A model generated the notes under the pieces. The model did not search any database. It saw only the letters and a program-made list of their open reading frames with translations, and was not told the origin of the DNA. A stretch of DNA of 64,000 nt. Source: Pseudisothecium myosuroides (taxonomy: Eukaryota; Streptophyta; Bryopsida; Hypnales; Lembophyllaceae). The DNA lies in assembly GCA_951799445.1 (NCBI GenBank), contig OX637293.1, positions 744,001 to 808,000 of the forward strand, given 5' to 3'. Numbering within the stretch: position 1 is the stretch's first letter; each line of letters starts with the position of its first letter. Both the position numbers and the translations under genes were made by a program. Shown piece by piece: positions 47,701 to 58,060 of the stretch.

Positions 47701-49583
47701 CATGAACTGATTAGAGAATGTATTGCAGTCATGAAGTGATCACAGGATTGGAATAAATACCCTCCAGTATATGCCTCTGTCATCGCTACGCCGGGGACTG
47801 GTGCTGGGCACTCCTAAGGCATCAAGGTATAACTGCTTCTGCTCTTCCTTCGTAGGCATCCGTTTATCACCGTCCTGCCTACCTCCAACCCATTAAGTCC
47901 TAAACTATCTGCTTGCCTTACACAGATATCCATTAATTCAGCCGCCTTCACCACACAGCGGATACTACAACAGAAATCAATTCGGATAAAGCCAAGAGTT
48001 TTCTCCTGAAAGCATTCTCTTCTATTGGAATTCGAACAAATCTGTGCTAATTTTGCTGGAGGCCCTGGAAAGGATTCAGAATTTGTCCCAGACAAGCTCA
48101 AATGCTTCCTCGGAGCAGACGATGATTAAGAAATCTTCATACGAAAGGCGGGCGGCAAGAGCAAGCACATTACATCTAGCCAACCTGATGTCCAAGTCCA
48201 TGTGGAAGAAACAAGTATGGGCAAGCTCCATTTACGAGAATCAAAGTTTTTGTGCATAGAGTGATAACTGCAAGCAGACTCACCAGTTATAATCATGATC
48301 ATCCCATGTGCCGAAGATGGGTCTATCGCACAAAGACAGATCCAGTGATCTCCAGGAGTTGGCCTTCGAAGTGGAACACATGAAATCCACAAACTGCCTC
48401 CAACATATGCGGTGTTATTACAAGATCCTAAAATAGGAAATTCTGTTCCACGCAATTGACTATCAGGTGAAGTACTTCCATTTCTAGGAAAATGTGCCCA
48501 AACAAAATAAAATGCGAATGTGACATGTTAAGATGCATCTGCACTACAGAAGCGAAAGTAGATTCCTTACCTTAATGTAATCCAAGTTGCTGAGTTGCTC
48601 CTCAAACTTTAACCGGGCATGAGCAACGTCACCTGTAAATCCATGTTAGTTTAAAACTGAGAAGAACCATCAAAGTACTACGTGATACACTGGAAAAATA
48701 ATTACTAGTACAATTTCTGCAACATCCACGCTCTCAAGGAACTATGACTCAGTTTGCAAAGCAAGGATTCGTAACCCACCCGCTAAGCAGGAGTCGGGAT
48801 TGGAACGAAGCCAATCCCGTGTGCAGTTGCAATGGACATGGGAGGGATTGATAGCACAGTTGACATCCGGCCAATCCGTATAAGCGATGTCCCCAGCCCT
48901 GCATAGCAACTCTTTAACAAGTTTGCATCATGTACAAAAGTCCCTTCCGACATCAGAAACAAGACACATTCAACCCTGCGGGCCAGATAAGAGAGCCTGT
49001 GGAAGCAATACCGAAATGCATCAACGAAGTTCGTGGACACATTGCTATGGCACATGGAGACAGATTCTCAGCAAGATATACTATCATATTCAGATTGAAT
49101 CCCGAGAGCACACCAGATCCAAGCATCGATGTCGCTGGGGATGATGCCGTTGCTCCAAATAGGCTGCGCAATGGCCACTCGTGAAGTGCAAGATCCGAAC
49201 CCAATTCGAGACACGAGGCGTCGCCGTTTCTTCGGCAGCGTCACAACTTCGTCACCCATCGTCTCTGCAATCGGCTGCAATGGCAGCTCCGAGGACAGCA
49301 ATGTCGACAGCACGGTGTTGATACGAGCAACCCTCGACGGCAGCTTTCGCCCCACCAAGCTCACTCCCCTGTCTGGATGAATCCCAGCCATACTCTCCCA
49401 CTGTGGCGACGAAAACTCCCCAGTCAGAATGACGATACCGACAACGAAGAGCACGCATATGCACGCGAGGAGAGTCTTGAAAATCCTGTCCCAACAAACG
49501 CTGAAGCCGCGGCCCCTTCTCAAGCCACGACGCGTTCGCTGGCCTCCATAGCTGAAAGTGGCCAATGTCGGCGCATCCTCCAT
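44780..49583 (-). CDS. PhoD-like metallophosphatase with N-terminal membrane anchor
   Basis: Fourteen exons can be followed from the ATG at 49583 to the TGA at 44780-44782, about 610-630 residues. Residues about 36-54 (TLLACICVLFVVGIVIL) form a single membrane segment after a basic N-terminus, so the catalytic part is probably lumenal or extracellular. Family motifs in order: IGFGSCTSR (about 131-139), WAGDIAYTD, the DGDKRMPTK and STSPRRSDDRGIYWR segments, GTWDDHDYN (about 235-243, metal ligands), VLLLDERFYRDTKP, LGPRQRRWLKHEL and VVVLTGDFHFSD. These match the plant calcineurin-like/PhoD phosphatase group (At5g42370-like, from memory), whose substrate is not settled. All metal-binding residues seen are intact. 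Exon 4 (about 48363-48284) has an uncertain acceptor, and the last exon may start at 44947 or 44890. Intron 10 appears to use a GC donor (aag|gcaggt at 45927). Confidence 0.85.
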
Positions 49584-51436
49584 AGCTCAAGAATCATGCA
49601 GGCCCAAGATTCTACAACAGATTAAAATCCACGCCGAGGAGGAAACCCACACACACTCACACCGACACACTGTCCTCCATAGCTCAGCAAACCCAAGAAT
49701 CCTGCACTTTCCAAATTCAACAACACCTTGGAATCCATGCAGCCTCGAAAAACCTAACTTCACCCCCCGAAGCTTCCCCGGATCTGCACCATGAGGAATG
49801 CAATCTCGGACATGATCCTGCACAATTGAACGTTTTGCCGATATCTAAAATGCCCGGTAGTTGACTCGGACCCCGCGGGGGTGGATGAAAATCGGCGCTC
49901 ATCCAACTCCTTCGACTATTGGTCGGGCTCATCAAGCTCCCTCTCCTGAGAACTTGAGAAGACAAAAGTGACACATCAGAGTAAGTTAGCGCCAACGCTA
50001 AGCTTTGTGGTAGCCTGGCGTCGCTTACAAATCCGTTGCTTGTTGTTTGCGTCTGGATCATGAATTGGTCATGCCACGAAGTGAAGTTCTCTCTTTCCGT
50101 GGGCGCCACGATGTTGCTTTGGTGATGTTGCCGGGCTGTTGTGACGATGACGAGGCGCTTCTTCTACGCCGCGCTTTTCCTTTTGTGGTGGAATCCCAAC
50201 CTTAGGGCGTTGTGGGATTGATGTTTCCGTGGGATTTGTGAGCCTTTGGAGCGTTGGGGCTGCCGGCCGACCAAGTGGTGAGTTCCAATTTGTGTGGCGA
50301 CGGTGGTGTCCTTCTGTGGTGACGCGTCCGTGGAGGACGTGTTCGGATTGCAGTGAGGGTTTTGACATTTTCAAGGCGTGGTGTTTGTTTACCCGAGCAC
50401 AGTGGATTTCCTGGACTTGCTTGATGTTCTTTTCCTAGGGTTTAGAATTTTTGATGACTCCTACTTGCCCTTGCTAGTTTCCGTTTGCAAATGCAAGGTT
50501 GCTCTCAACGACCCCTTGTAATTTGAGTCTTGTGCGAGGTTTCCGATGGGAATTTTGGTAGAGCTACTGATGATGATTCCATGTGAGCTCATTCATGGAC
50601 AAGCTGCGAAATTGATGCTGCTGCTGCTCCTGCTGTTATTGTAGAGGCACGTATAGGATTGTCGGCTTGGTAGTGGAGTATGAGTGGTTCCTGGTCGCTT
50701 TGCCACCAGCAGACCATGACTGCGATGCCACTTACACGGATCGTCGGGCGTGGAGTAGGGGACACACGAATGGTGGACATGTATCAGGAATACGCAGGTA
50801 TTTGGCCCTTTGGGATCTGGTTGGGGGCGAAGTTAGTTTAGGGCATGCCGCTAGGTTTTGCATCACAGATCGTTCTCATTTGCTGTCAGATCTTTGTCTT
50901 CCCAGATTTTTTCGTGATTGATTGTTGCTCGGCCCTCCCCGCAGATACGGCAACGGCGGATGAATCCCCCAGCAAAATAAAGGGGAGACTTTCAGCATTG
51001 TCTGTATATGCCGAGTCCCAGGGTTTGACAGGGTTGGTGAAATTCTCTCTTTTCCAGCTCCTCTTCTGCTCTTAACTCCTTACAAATCCAATTTTGGAAC
51101 CTTGTGCTCGTCCTTCTAAGAACTCATCGAACTGTTGATTAGGGTTTTCGAACCGATGAGTGTTTGTAGCCGTGGTCATTTCGTTGCGGTTTGATGGTAT
51201 GCAGGCAGGCAGCATTTGATGGACTTCGAAGCTTGTGCTCACATCTCCAAGCTGAGGTACTGTAAATTATCTGTCTGGAATTTATGAGCTGTAGGTCTCT
51301 CTGCAGTTGCAACCTCTTCTGCGTGTTGGAATATCAATATGAAACCGCCGGCGATTATCATCGGGAGAGATTTTTGAGCTCTTATTGCATATTTAGGGTT
51401 GAGGCTGAGACCTGAAATGGATGTGTTGTGTGTCAG
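49584..51436. other. divergent promoter region and unresolved 5' exons of the DCN1-like gene
   Basis: It lies between the start of the minus-strand phosphatase gene and the first recognisable exon of the plus-strand DCN1-like gene. Possible 5' exons are 50945-51022 (SPSKIKGRLSALSVYAESQ) and about 51213-51256 (AFDGLRSLCSHLQAE), both between reasonable splice signals, but their connection was not proven. A CA-rich stretch lies near 49650. No other gene recognised. Confidence 0.4.
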
Positions 51437-52865
51437 CTTCTGGATACGCGAAATTTTGCTCTATTCTACCGCTTTGTATTCTTCATGTGCCGGGAGCGAG
51501 GGCAGAAAAGCATCTGTAAGCTGACCTTGGCGACTCCTATTTTCTACTTTTTGTAATGTTTCTGACTGGAAATTCGAATTTTATTATTAAGGCTCAGGAC
51601 TGCATAGCTTGATGTACGCGACAGGGAAGCGTAAATGACTTTCTTGCTTACCAATTAATCGTTTTCAATTTTCAAGACGTCTGACATGAAAATTCCTCGC
51701 ACAATTGATGTAGCCGTGAGTACGGCTGTGAACGGGTGGAGATTGGCGTTGACAGGGCGTTTCAGATTACTTGATCAATGGTGTGCCTTTGTCCAGGTAA
51801 TAGGGTTTGCTTAGCGTATATGCTGCGTGTGGTTTAGAATCAGTCGGTTGTTGAGCCTGTATCTTGAAAGTGTAATGACCACAGGAAGATACCGACAGTT
51901 TTACTATGTGAAATAAAGCAACTGTTTGGTCTGATTCTGCAGGTGCATCAACGACATGCCATATCTGAAGATACTTGGAGGCAAGTTCTTGAGTTTAGTC
52001 GTAGCGTCCATGAAGATCTTAGCAACTACGATCCAGAGGGTGAGTTCTTTCTCATGGTTTGCTTTACGACAGTACAGTTTGAGCATCATCCAATGGCAAC
52101 TGTGCACCACAATCGTTAACAATGGGGACTCTATGCCTATGCAGGGGCGTGGCCAGTACTGGTGGATGAGTTCGTTGACAGTATGTATAGGTATGCACTA
52201 CGCTCGCTTTATGCATTGCTCAATTTCTATTGGCGCAATACGTCTGCCTTCTGAAGTTGCTTACATGTGTGTCTGGTCTTGTACAGGAAAAAAGCCTGTT
52301 CTCGTTGCAGTAAGGAGACGATTCGTGTCTGTGATTGTGGAGTCGATGCCTTGCCAATGTTAAACACAGATGACTCCTTGGGGGAATTTTTGAATTGCCG
52401 AACCAGTACCTTACCAGGTAATTAGAACGACTTATCCCATCCCTGTAAGTTTCCGATGGAATTGTGTGAGAGACGGCACACTTGAGAAGCAACCCCCGTG
52501 CATGTTTGTCTGCTTACAAGATCGGGTTTGGAACTTGGATTGCAAATCTCCATTTGTTTTCTGTTTTAAGAGTTCTTTGGGTTTGTCCAGGGATGGCAGC
52601 CCAGGCTGGAAGCAAAAGACGCTGGAAAGACCCAATCGAGGAAGCCGCTCAAGCCGAGTCGGTGAACTGCCTCTCCCAAAGATTGGCAAAAATGCCAAGT
52701 CTGGTGGTCTCCAAGCGCATGCGGTCAAGCGTAACTACAGCTTCCGAAGTGTCGGACCCCATGGAAGAGGTTGATGGCGACTTGCAGGAGGGGCAAGATG
52801 CTTGGGAGCAACGTGACAGAGCTAACGTGACGAATCAGTTTGCACAGGCATCAATCATGGGCCAG
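51437..52865 (+). CDS. DCN1-like neddylation E3 cofactor (DCUN1 domain), 5' end unresolved
   Basis: Consecutive exons with consistent phases: 51437-51515 (FYRFVFFMCRERGQKSI), 51714-51796 (NGWRLALTGRFRLLDQWCAF), 51943-52039 (HAISEDTWRQVLEFSRSVHE then DLSNYDPEG), 52145-52190 (AWPVLVDEFVDSMYR), 52287-52417 and 52591-52865. The first four form the PONY/DCUN1 fold, which binds cullins and the NEDD8 E2 and promotes cullin neddylation; the DEFVD and GAWP motifs are well preserved. It is closest to the plant DCN1-like branch typified, from memory, by Arabidopsis At1g15860. Exon 52287-52417 adds a cysteine-rich tail (ACSRCSKE...VCDCG), and 52591-52865 a charged, nuclear-signal-like tail (GSKRRWKD, VSKRMRS). 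The N-terminal exons and the final 3' exon are not resolved; a possible last exon starts near 53289. Confidence 0.8.
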
Positions 52866-54143
52866 GTGGGTTTTCTCAAATGTAGGTCAAAGCCCACCGT
52901 AAGGTGTCCACACTGGAATTGCTGACAATCAAATTTTTATATGCAACTCACGGAGGATTACGATGCACCAAATTATGCATTAGTTGGGTTTAGGGACTGA
53001 ATTTTATCGGTAAATGACCTAAAACCAACACGAGAGTTTTGTTAAGGTGGTGTAAATTCTCAAAATTAATGTGTACTCGTCTTACAAAATTTTAAGGTGT
53101 TGCATCACTCATTTCGGTTCCTCCACCTTAGAAACAGACTATACGCTGGAGTTGAGCTGCAGTTTGGAAAAAATCCTCTTTTTATTTCAGAAGTAGAGGG
53201 AAAGAGAATTGTGAACAGAATGAGATTTAATGAGTGCGTTTTTTACGTACTTACTTACGCTTCGGGTATCGACTATTCCGTCCCTCAGGATTCGCCATCA
53301 AATACCAGCGCAAGCGGCTATGATGTCTTCCTGTCACCTTCTTGGCAGCCATGGCCAAGTCTGGGCAGAGCTGAAAACCACCGTCGATGGGGTCAGTTTA
53401 ATGGGTCGCCTATTGTCCCCAAAGCAGAAATACCGACCGCCTGTGGAGGTTATCCTGCATTTTTAAGTCCCCAACAAGACCTGCTCCTCCATCAATGATT
53501 TAGACAGACTGAGCAACTCGTGGTTTTGCTTTAGGCTGCATTTTATTCGTAAGGGATTGCACCTGGTAGTTCAGAAAACAGGCTTCCTCAGAGGTTGACC
53601 AGGTCGTTACATGTCATGCAAATTGGATGTCCCGATTTTTTCTTCTTTTCTTTCTCGAATGTATCATGATTCTTTGGTAATAAAAAAAATTTAGTTTGAT
53701 TCTTCGGGACTTGTCACATGGCTGAAGGACTCCGTGTGAAATCTGAAGAGGAGCCCACGAAACTTAGTTTTTGTTCTGATACTGTGGTTGTTGAGTAAAT
53801 GACGTGGGGTTTGGGTCGAATGAATTCAAGGTCAACAACAGTGTTCTCAAAACAGATTCAGGGTTTTTAGCCAAATGTTCATTTTTGGAAGATTTTTTTT
53901 GAATTTATGTTGAGGGCAAAAAAAATAAAGTAGAAATCGAGTGAAATTTAGCCAGTTTTGAGATCGCTGGTCAACAATGATACACTTGCTGATTTTGTCG
54001 CAGCACAAAGGTACGATCGTGATAGTGTAAGAGCAAATCCAAAGAGTAAATAAGGTAGGAGGTCCTTAAATCAATTGGGTTCTAAATATGTCCCCTATCT
54101 AGGAAAGAGTGACATGCTCCTTGAAATATCTATTATTGTCATT
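52866..54143. other. 3' part of or downstream of the DCN1-like gene
   Basis: An open segment from 53289 after a ccctcag acceptor (DSPSNTSASGYDVFLSPSW) could be a terminal exon. Beyond about 53.5 kb no gene is recognised and the sequence is AT-rich. Confidence 0.3.
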
Positions 54144-54719
54144 TAACCCCTAAAGTCCCAAGGCCATTTTTTTGTCAAAAAACACTCAAAACTGCCATTT
54201 CTGTTGCATTCATCCATAAAAGCAGAAAAAATATTTTTTTAAGAATCTAACCATAGGATCTTATCCTTCACTTGTCTGAGATCATGTGGTAAAAATTTCA
54301 TCAAATTTGACCGTACGGATTGGAAGATATTAGCATTCAAAGTTGGGCAAAAAGTTTTTTTTCAAGATTGCCCGAAAAACAAGATTGTCCATAACTTTCT
54401 CATCACTAGTCCAAATAGAATGAATCAAAGTTTCACATGTAGACAAACATATAATATTTTAGGAAAAAAATTTAAAAAAATTTATTTTGACTTTTTGTGA
54501 TATTTTTTGGGCTGCCCGCCGACCTCCATATTTGGCTTTTTGTGCAATAACTTTTGCTTCCGGGCATCGATTGAAATAAAAATTATATTCCCAAGAAGCT
54601 TATGTGTTTTCCTAGCTTTACAAGAAGTTTTAGAAAATTATGATGAATATTGAGACTGTGCGAGCCTACCCGAACTTGCATTTTGGCCCTCGTGGGGCCA
54701 ATGGGACTTTAGGGGTTAA
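54144..54719. mobile_element. AT-rich inverted-repeat element, best-preserved copy
   Basis: The left end taacccctaaagtccc (54144) and right end gggactttaggggtta (to 54717 or so) are perfect inverted repeats of about 16 bp. A TAA/TTA at the edges could be a 3-bp target duplication, as used by PIF/Harbinger-type elements, but it overlaps the repeat and so is ambiguous. No coding capacity. Relatives lie at 7282-8573, 33361-34254 and, left end only, 63978-64000. Confidence 0.75.
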
Positions 54720-54800
54720 ATGGGTAATTTATAGACCTCCTATCTTACAGCTTGTTGCACAGTCTTCAACTTGGAGACATTGGTTTTTCAATGTAATATT

Positions 54801-54964
54801 TTAATGTTGTACTTGGATTGCACCCACCTTTAGTTGAGAGCTTTAGTTGTAATTTGTCTATATGTGATTGAAAAGTGATATGTTAATGTTGTACTTGGAT
54901 TGCACCTACCTTTAGTTGAGAACTTTAGTTGTAATTTGTCGACATGTGATTGAAAAGTGAGAGC
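54801..54964. repeat. two-copy tandem repeat, 82-bp period
   Basis: ttaatgttgtacttggattg begins at 54801 and again at 54883. The following sequence, through gtgattgaaaagtga, matches with only a few differences. Confidence 0.9.
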
Positions 54965-56104
54965 TCCCCAATACACTATGTTCAACGTGATACTAAGTTA
55001 TCACCAAGCTATAATGGCATTTGGGATCAAGATATAGTATTGTAGCTTAGTGCCCTAACACCATCCTTTCTATTAGCGCAAATGGAGTAGTATTAAGAGT
55101 ATTATCAACTTTTTGGGAAATAAAATTGGAAACTAAACTAAAATATGTAAAATAATGTATCTTAAAAAAATGTAGCTCTAAATTTCTTTTTGCAAACAAT
55201 TTTTATTAATAAAAATATATTATAAAAAAATAAAAAAATAGATTGATAGAAAATTTGAAAAAATCACATACTTCAATCTTTTTATTTTTTTAAATAATAA
55301 AACAATAAAATTATATTTAATTAATTCCTAAAAAAGCAAGGCACATTTTGGATTGAAATAATTGTAAAACACTACCACTTCTTAGGACAATGAAAAAAAA
55401 TGAATTTTTTTCATCTAAACTTCCAACTATACAATTTTGTGCTAGAATACTATGGGAATGTGTGGAAAAAAAACTCATAAACTTTGCTTGTATGGATAAA
55501 AGATTATAACATTTGAAGTTGGAAGAATTTATTTTCTTGGGCCTTACTTGACAAATAAAATAGACTTTAACTCCTACTAGAGTTAGATTTTTATACTATA
55601 CATGGTTATTTTTTTGACATTTGCATCTTGTATCATATAAGTTACATACTTGCCAAATTTCAAAAATAGAGGAAGAGTTTTACACATGCCACTTGAAGCT
55701 ACCGAGGCTATCCAAAATGTTCATGGTAGCATAACTTTTGATCTAGGTACCTGATAAAAAAAATTTAATTGCCAAATTTTAGAAGTAAAGGAGGAATTTT
55801 GCACATGTAACCCGAGCTACCCAAGAATTTAGGGCAATATAACTTTTGATCTAATCACATCATTGGACTTTCAAATGCTAATTATGTTTGACCAGGAGCT
55901 TTTGAGTACTAATGAAGTGATTTTTTTGATATGCAAGTGCATGTCACATTCTTAAGGATATTCTACATTTTGGACCCAATGAGCTTTATTGGTGTTATTT
56001 ATAACACCATACGAGAGTCTGGTTTCAAAATTTCATAAGTTTTTTCTACCAACAACAAGGAGATGGAAGTGTTGTACATTTAGTATTATTTACAAGAGTT
56101 TTTC
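54965..56104. other. AT-rich non-coding stretch with a diverged 118-bp repeat
   Basis: No gene recognised. At about 55644-55748 and 55764-55855 the same order of phrases recurs (ttgccaaattt, aggaag or aggagg, cacatg, taacttttgatcta), a decayed two-copy repeat with roughly 118-bp spacing. Confidence 0.45.
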
Positions 56105-56672
56105 ATGACTATTAGGAAGCAGTTTTGCATTGATGGAGATGGACTTTTAGGTCAACAAAGAAGTATGTTGTGTGTGCACAAGCAATTGATTGTTCTAGAG
56201 GGTGTTTTTTGTAATGAGACTAATGATATTTGTTGCAATTTGTGGCATTCAAAATATGTCATTGAAGTATCCACAATTGAAAAGGCATACAAGATATGGG
56301 GCCTTTTGCAAAAGATTAGTCCAAATGCTTGTACAAGGATGGTTGTGTTGAAAGAGATTTTGATTTGATGAAAGGACACCAAATCAAGAAAAAATGCCTC
56401 CAGCCTTTCAAAAATATGTTCTAAAGTATTTGAAGAACAAGGGGATCTTTGGAGATTGGAATTCACACAAATTTAGTCCTTTCATGAAGGAAGTGAAGTG
56501 TGTCATATTAGAGAGGAAACTATATAGACCTAATTGTGATGTTGTAGTTGAGAGAGATTCCAAGGATGCAACACCATATAAAGCAAATATCAAGAGTTTT
56601 TTAGTCACGAGTTTGGTGGAGAAATTCCGGGGGGTTTTCGGGAATTTATTATTAACATTTGCAAGATGAGGT
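56105..56672 (+). other. two unrecognised open frames
   Basis: Frames at 56105-56368 and 56394-56669 read more like protein than the surrounding AT-rich DNA (for example VLKYLKNKGIFGDWNSHKF). No family is recognised and no splice-linked model was convincing. They may be remnants of a transposon-encoded protein. Confidence 0.2.
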
Positions 56673-57112
56673 TGATGGGAGGCTTGTGGACAAGGTTGAT
56701 GAAATTACCGGAATGAATCTTGTGCTTATCAATTGCATATTCCCATATTCTTACACTTACATTTCCCCTGTGGAGAAGCTTGTATGCAAGTTCATGAAGA
56801 TTTAGTGTCCAACGCATATTGGACAAGCATATAGTGTTGCTTACAGCTTCGCAGATTACCGGCATGGGGATGCAGTGCACTACATGGTTTGAGAGGTATA
56901 ATTCCTATTCTTTACCTGTACCATTTTGGATCATAGTACCATTTGATGCACAATGTTTTACGCAATTTCTGGACAGGGTAGTTTTATTCTGCTGATTTGA
57001 TACGATTTTTTATGTAGATAATCTAGAACTCAGCAATGAGAGCTGAACTACAAATTTTTTGTTGAGAACCAACGTATGTCTCAGCACGCGGACTGCACGT
57101 ATGACATTCAAG

Positions 57113-58024
57113 CAGCGCAGGACTTCAATTAATTACAAGGTCCTCACGAGTGAGCTACATGTTGGAGATGTGTGTCTGAGAGTTTATAATGAGCAGCCAG
57201 ATTTAGAAATTGCAAATGGCCAACATCTTTTTGAGGCTTTAGTACATTATATCAGCAACGTTGTTGAAGCGAGACAGAGATTATCGGCAGAGGTTGAAGT
57301 TCTTCCGGAGCCTCAACCAATGCCCCCGCCAATGCCACAGGCTGTCGCGGAGACCAGGGCAAGTGAAGATTCGGGACCTCCAGTTCCTCCAGATCCAATT
57401 GAAGATCCGACTGAAGGGAAATCGCAGACACTAGAAGGAGAGGAGAGAGGGGAAGATGTTCCTTCTGTTATGCTGCTGTAACGAGTCCAAGCTCACGAGT
57501 CACCCGGAAAGACTCTTGTTAAGAACCTCACTACGGTGCTGAAGGCATTACAGGTCACTCTGATTAGAGTTCCAATCGTTTTATTTTTAGCATTATCCGC
57601 GTGCTTGTGGTGAGCACTCTACGTTTGCATTGATGCTCTAATTGGTTTCCTTTGTTGTTTCATGAATAAAGCAACTGGTGAGGACGTTCTTATGAGTGCA
57701 GCAGTAGTTCATATTGGTTCATATTCCAGATCCTTGTCATAGACGTGAGTCTAATTTCAATTCATAATGTTTACCCAATCTCTGTATCCCTTATTTTTCT
57801 TTGCACTTCCTGAAAATAAGAAAGTGCTTATGGCATTATCATTGGTTATGTTTGCAGAAAAATCTTGAGTGCAGATTCAAAGCTCACATCAGTTTTCTCT
57901 TCCAAAGAAAGACTCGCACCTCTGCTGAGTTGTTTATTGGATATGGGACCTTCCAGTGCCGAAGTGCCACAACTTTGCCTCCGACGTTCTCACTATGCAA
58001 GCATCGTGTGTGGAAGCTTTGGTA
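57113..58024 (+). pseudogene. GRV2/DNAJC13-like C-terminal gene fragment, interrupted
   Basis: The segment from 57113 reads YKVLTSELHVGDVCLRVYNE followed by QPDLEIANGQHLFEALVHYI. This resembles the C-terminal region of GRV2/DNAJC13, a large DnaJ-family endosomal protein, where a VYVRVYN.QPDFEI...F...LIDYI-like stretch occurs. A Pro-rich part follows, then an in-frame TAA at 57479-57481. The same frame continues after it with SPGKTLVKNLTTVLKALQ to a donor at 57553, which also fits the family's 3' region. A later open segment (57957-58024) may be a further exon. Upstream exons of this roughly 2500-residue protein family are absent, so this is a truncated, disabled copy. The comparison is from memory; a search is needed. 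Confidence 0.45.
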
Positions 58025-58060
58025 GCTGATCGTTCAGCGTTACTGCTCTTCCTCCAGTTG

